DNA of 54,651 nt. It comes from Streptomyces sp. T39 (lineage in GTDB: Bacteria; Actinomycetota; Actinomycetes; Streptomycetales; Streptomycetaceae). The notes beneath the pieces are model-generated. The model was not told the origin of the DNA, did no database searches, and saw nothing but the letters and a program-made list of their open reading frames with translations. The position numbers and the translations under genes are program-made. The stretch is taken from contig NZ_RDBP01000012.1 of the NCBI RefSeq assembly GCF_008042045.1, positions 2,424,720-2,479,370 of the forward strand. The letters run 5' to 3'. Below are positions 51,548 to 54,651 of this stretch, in pieces; positions within the stretch are counted from its first letter, which is position 1; every line of letters begins with the position of its first letter.

Positions 51548-52131
51548 ACGCCCCTCCAAAACCCAGCCGGCCTGTCATGTGCCGTACGGCTTCGCACCGT
51601 TGACGGCGATTACCCGGACATTGTCTCGTGTGCCGCGGGGATACCCGAGGCGTGGTTCCCCTTACTTTCCGCTGGGGTCCGGCGCCCGTCATCGCCTCCT
51701 GGGACGCGCTTTCCCCTATTGACCCCAGAGGCGCCACAGGGGCACTCGGGGTGCGGTGTGATCCTCTCGGACCGCCACCGTACGCCTGGGAGGGTGACCT
51801 CCCACCGGGCGCCCGCACTCCCCGGCAGGTCACCGTCGAGGAACGACAGAGCATGGCAGGCCGCGAGCCCGGCGACCGTCGTGGCGAGAGCAATGTCACA
51901 AGCGGGCGGGACCGTCCTGCGCCGGCCCGAGCGCCACTGGGCGAGCAGAAGCGACCGCGCGGGGTCCCGCGCGGAGCGCCCGGCCTCCAGGCACGACGCG
52001 CACGCGGTGCCTCCGGGCAGGACCAGCGGGCCGACCACGCCCGTCGCCTCCACGACCCCCGCGTACAGGTGAGGGACTCCGCAGGCCATCCAGTCCTCCG
52101 CGGGCAGCGGGTCCGGGGCGTAGGCGCCGAG

Positions 52132-52418
52132 CCCGTCGCGCGGGGCCACGACGACCAGGGCGAGCCCCGGCGCCGAGGGGTCCGTCTCCTCCGACCTGGG
52201 CGGCCGGTCCGGCGCGGCCCTGCGCACCATGCGGCGGGCCGCCGTGTCACGGCGCTCGCCGATCTCGTCGGCGGACAGACCGCCCGGTGCCACGTCGCCC
52301 GGCTCGGTCAGCCCGCTCTCCCGCACCTCCACCCGCCCGACACCGGCCGCCCAGGTCGGAGGAGACGGACCCCTCGGCGCCGGGGCTCGCCCTGGTCGTC
52401 GTGGCCCCGCGCGACGGG
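52132..52418. repeat. 77-bp inverted repeat (arms 52132-52208 and 52342-52418)
   Basis: A second perfect inverted pair abuts and overlaps the first by 4 nt at 52415-52418. The left arm is in natural gene orientation; the right arm is the inverted copy. The two inverted copies are fused to each other. Confidence 0.92.
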
Positions 52419-52944
52419 GTGACCCCCGAGCGCGCGACGACGGTGGGCCCGGTGGACTTGGCGACCGGGTCGCTGATCGACCTGCTGGACGGCACCCGCG
52501 GCATGGATCTGCTGCGTGCGGCGGCTCGGGCGATGGGTCTGCCGGACGGCCGGGCGGACGCCCTGGTCCAGCGGCTCGCGGGCGCGGGCCTGCTCGACGA
52601 CACGACCGCAGGGGGCCCGGCGGCCGTGGCCCTGCGCAGACGAACCGCCGCCCGGTTCGGGATGGACCACGGACAGGGACGTCAGATCGGGGCGGAGCCG
52701 CTCCAGGGCGGCGGTTCGTCTGCGCAGGGCCACGGCCGCCGGGCCCCCTGCGGTCGTGTCGTCGAGCAGGCCCGCGCCCGCGAGCCGCTGGACCAGGGCG
52801 TCCGCCCGGCCGTCCGGCAGACCCATCGCCCGAGCCGCCGCACGCAGCAGATCCATGCCGCGGGTGCCGTCCAGCAGGTCGATCAGCGACCCGGTCGCCA
52901 AGTCCACCGGGCCCACCGTCGTCGCGCGCTCGGGGGTCACCCCG
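52415..52944. repeat. 239-bp inverted repeat (arms 52415-52653 and 52706-52944)
   Basis: The two arms are reverse complements over 239 bp as read by eye, separated by a 52-bp spacer. The right arm is in the natural orientation of the ThiF-like gene; the left arm is the inverted copy. Confidence 0.92.
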
Positions 52945-53222
52945 AACTGCACCGACTGCCTGTCCCGCCAGGCCCGGCGCAGCGCGGGTTTCATCATCGG
53001 ATGCATATCCGCCCCCGTCCTCTCCCGTCCCCGGGAAATCGATCTTCGTTCGCCGACGCCTTGTCAGAATGCCGCCGTTCGCCGAAGTGCGGGAAAAGTT
53101 GTCCACAGGCGCGGTGTATTAGTCATTCGAATCGTGCAGTCGTCGTGCAGCCGTGGAGTGGATCACGCGTGAACCACGCCCGGGGCGGGACTTCCCGTGC
53201 GGGCACCGGGTAACGTCGGAGC

Positions 53223-53846
53223 GTGCCCGTCGACCCGTCCCCTCGGCTCACCTCAGGGGAGCCCTCAGCGCGCGGCGCGGGCAGTGCCCGGCGCGACGCG
53301 AAGCGGCTCCCGCACCGTGCGGCGGCGAGCGCGGTCGAGGTCCGCAGGAGCCCCCGGCGCAGCAGGACGGTCTCCGCCTACCGGGAGGGCGACCGCACCA
53401 TCGTGCTCATCCCCGCCCGTATGTCGGAGGCCGAGGAGCGGCGGTGGGTGACGGTGATGCTGGACAAGCTCGCGGCCCAGGAGAGCCGCCGGGTCCTCGG
53501 CGACGGGGCACTCGCCGAGCGCGCCGCCCGGCTGTCCGAGCAGTACTTCGACGGGCGGGCGAAACCGGCATCCGTGCGATGGGTGACGAACCAGAACACC
53601 CGCTGGGGCTCCTGCACCCCGTCCGAGGGCAGCATCCGGCTCTCCCACCGCCTCCAGGGCATGCCGGAGTACGTCGTCGACTACGTCCTCCTCCACGAAC
53701 TGGCGCACCTGCTGGTGCCGGGCCACGGCCCGCGGTTCTGGAGGCTGTTGGAGGCGTACCCGCGCACCGAGCGGGCCCGCGGCTATCTGGAGGGCGTGGT
53801 CGCCGCGGGGCGGCTTCCCCACGGCCCGCCCGCGCCGGAGGACTGA
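53223..53846 (+). CDS. YgjP-like (DUF45/M48-type) metallopeptidase
   Basis: A 207-aa soluble protein. The C-terminal ~110 residues match the YgjP/SprT-like zinc peptidase fold: NQNTRWGSCTP, IRLSHRL, and the zinc motif LLHELAHLLVPGHGPRFW (HExxH plus the third His). The N-terminal ~50 residues are basic. GTG 53223 is used. A DnaA-box-like TTGTCCACA (53099-53107) lies upstream. It is divergent from the broken ThiF-like gene. Confidence 0.9.
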   Translation: MPVDPSPRLTSGEPSARGAGSARRDAKRLPHRAAASAVEVRRSPRRSRTVSAYREGDRTIVLIPARMSEAEERRWVTVMLDKLAAQESRRVLGDGALAERAARLSEQYFDGRAKPASVRWVTNQNTRWGSCTPSEGSIRLSHRLQGMPEYVVDYVLLHELAHLLVPGHGPRFWRLLEAYPRTERARGYLEGVVAAGRLPHGPPAPED

Positions 53847-54051
53847 GACCCGCGCTCCGCGGAGGGCGCCGGCGCACGGGGGCGTGCACCGGCGCTCGCC
53901 GGAGCACCCGAGGAGGCGGCGCGCCGGGCTCTCCTGTACCGAAGCCGGACCGCTCCTGTACCGAATGTGTACCGGCTTGGCTCAATGTCGCTGTAAGCGG
54001 TTAGCCTGGCGCGACGCATTCGACATTCGGGATGGGGGACGGTCGTCACGT

Positions 54052-54651
54052 ATGGCCAGGGAATTCCAACGCGGCCACAAGGCCAAGATCAGTGATCTCA
54101 CTCCGGGAACGGATCTGTACGTCGGTGTGCAGATCGCCGCTCCGGGGCTGACCTTCGACATCAGCTGCTTCGGTCTCGACGCGAACGAGCAGTTGTCGGA
54201 CGACCGGTACTTCATCTTCTTCAACCAGCCGAAGTCGCCCGAGGAGTCCATTCAGCTGCTCGGTGCGCAGGCAGGTGACACGGAGTCGTTCCGCGTCACG
54301 CTCGACCGCATCCCGGCGACCGTCCACCGGCTCTCCTTCACCGCCACGATCGACGGCGCGGGGCAGATGTCGCAGATCGGCCCCGGCTACATCCGTCTCG
54401 TCGCGGGCGGTCAGGAAGTCGTCAGGTACGCCTTCGACGGTTCCGAGTTCAGCACCGAGCGCGCCGTGATGCTCGGCGACTTCTACCTCAAGGACGTGTG
54501 GCGGTTCGCCGCCATCGGCCAGGGGTTCGACGGCGGCCTGGACGCCCTGCTGAAGAACTTCGGCGGCGAGGTCGCCGAGGAGGAGCCCGCTCCGCAGCAG
54601 CCGCAGGGCGCCGCCCCCGGCTTCGCCCCGCCCGCCGCCGCGGCCCCCGCG
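54052..54651 (+). CDS. TerD-family protein, 3'-truncated by the window
   Basis: At least 200 residues, open to the window end. The N-terminal TerD domain (MAREFQRGHKAKISDLTPGT, DISCFGLDANEQLSDDRYF, FFNQPKSPEESI) contains the acidic calcium-site positions of the family. It ends with FYLKDVWRFAAIGQGFDGGL at about residue 160, then a Pro/Ala/Gln-rich linker that probably leads to a further domain. TerD proteins are linked to tellurite/stress resistance and, in Streptomyces, development. Starts at ATG 54052; TAGCCT lies about 45 nt upstream. Confidence 0.92.
   Translation, partial: MAREFQRGHKAKISDLTPGTDLYVGVQIAAPGLTFDISCFGLDANEQLSDDRYFIFFNQPKSPEESIQLLGAQAGDTESFRVTLDRIPATVHRLSFTATIDGAGQMSQIGPGYIRLVAGGQEVVRYAFDGSEFSTERAVMLGDFYLKDVWRFAAIGQGFDGGLDALLKNFGGEVAEEEPAPQQPQGAAPGFAPPAAAAPA

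Larger units (their letters stand above)
51610..53006 (-). pseudogene. ThiF/E1-like (TOMM-type) protein gene disrupted by inverted repeats
   Basis: The 5' part from ATG 53006 reads MHPMMKPALRRAWRDRQSVQ, then FGVTPERATTVGPVDLATGS, and continues to VVHPEP near 52655. The 3' part, from AGVGRVEVRESG (52350) to the stop at 51610, has ThiF-like features: LVVVAPRDGL, HLYAGVVEATGVVGPLVLPGG and a TACASC metal-site cysteine pair. Between them lie about 310 nt of inverted copies of the gene's own flanks, giving nonsense, and the nucleotide-binding GxGRVG segment expected there is missing. Relatives activate substrate carboxylates by adenylation. Real disruption or assembly chimera. Confidence 0.8.

Noticed and set aside
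52132..52944. Insertion sequence with terminal inverted repeats
   Set aside because: No transposase fits in the 52-bp or 133-bp spacers, and the arms are pieces of the host gene itself.
53099..53107. Replication origin signal
   Set aside because: A single DnaA box without a cluster, dnaA/dnaN genes or A+T-rich unwinding region.

Overview
The window is high-GC actinomycete DNA, most likely a Streptomyces chromosomal core. Codon third positions are strongly G/C, GTG starts are common, and several genes look leaderless, with a TANNNT box about 7 nt before the start. The gene order resembles the Streptomyces coelicolor tatB-to-wblC region. Much of the right half also follows, from memory, the mycobacterial rhlE–FasR–moeZ–adnAB–nudC–mrx1–uvrD2–whiB7 neighbourhood.

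Layout. 1-6700: secreted HtrA-type protease, TatB, a hypothetical protein, Mrp ATPase, DUF1003 membrane protein, soluble MgtE_N/CBS protein and a lipoprotein. 6700-10200: CorA transporter beside two damaged genes (a SUFU-family remnant and an MFS exporter with an internal deletion). 10300-20300: DUF6758-like protein, PHP phosphoesterase, MarC protein, a 50-aa microprotein, NYN nuclease-like protein, hydrolase, DEAD-box helicase with a long basic repeat tail, ferritin-like protein, DUF3107 protein and FasR-like TetR regulator. 20400-21900: a deleted alpha/beta hydrolase and a DUF3152 zincin-like protein. 22100-27800: a tightly coupled four-gene unit (PelF-like glycosyltransferase, large membrane protein, sugar-nucleotide epimerase, spherulin-4-like glycosidase) that looks like a compact Pel-type polysaccharide system. 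27800-34200: MoeZ behind a perfect sigma-R promoter, a secreted peptidase, a flippase with a kinase-like domain, and an alkyltransferase-like DNA repair protein. 34300-51500: AdnA and AdnB end-resection helicase-nucleases with a lipoprotein between them, an M20 dipeptidase, NudC, mycoredoxin (second sigma-R promoter), UvrD2, the WblC/WhiB7 regulator with a WhiB7-type promoter, leader ORF and attenuator, small satellite genes and an ABC1/AarF kinase. 51600-54651: a ThiF-like gene broken by nested inverted repeats, a YgjP-type metallopeptidase and the start of a TerD gene.

Functionally, the right half groups thiol/oxidative stress (MoeZ, Mrx1, NudC), DNA break repair (AdnAB, UvrD2, ATL) and ribosome-antibiotic response (WblC). 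The Pel-like unit is the best candidate for an under-described system. Five loci carry signs of rearrangement: an 87-bp inverted copy at the left edge, two internal deletions, one gene remnant, and 239-bp plus 77-bp inverted repeats in ThiF. The inverted copies in particular look like fold-back or assembly chimeras, so the sequence at those points should be verified before any biological reading.
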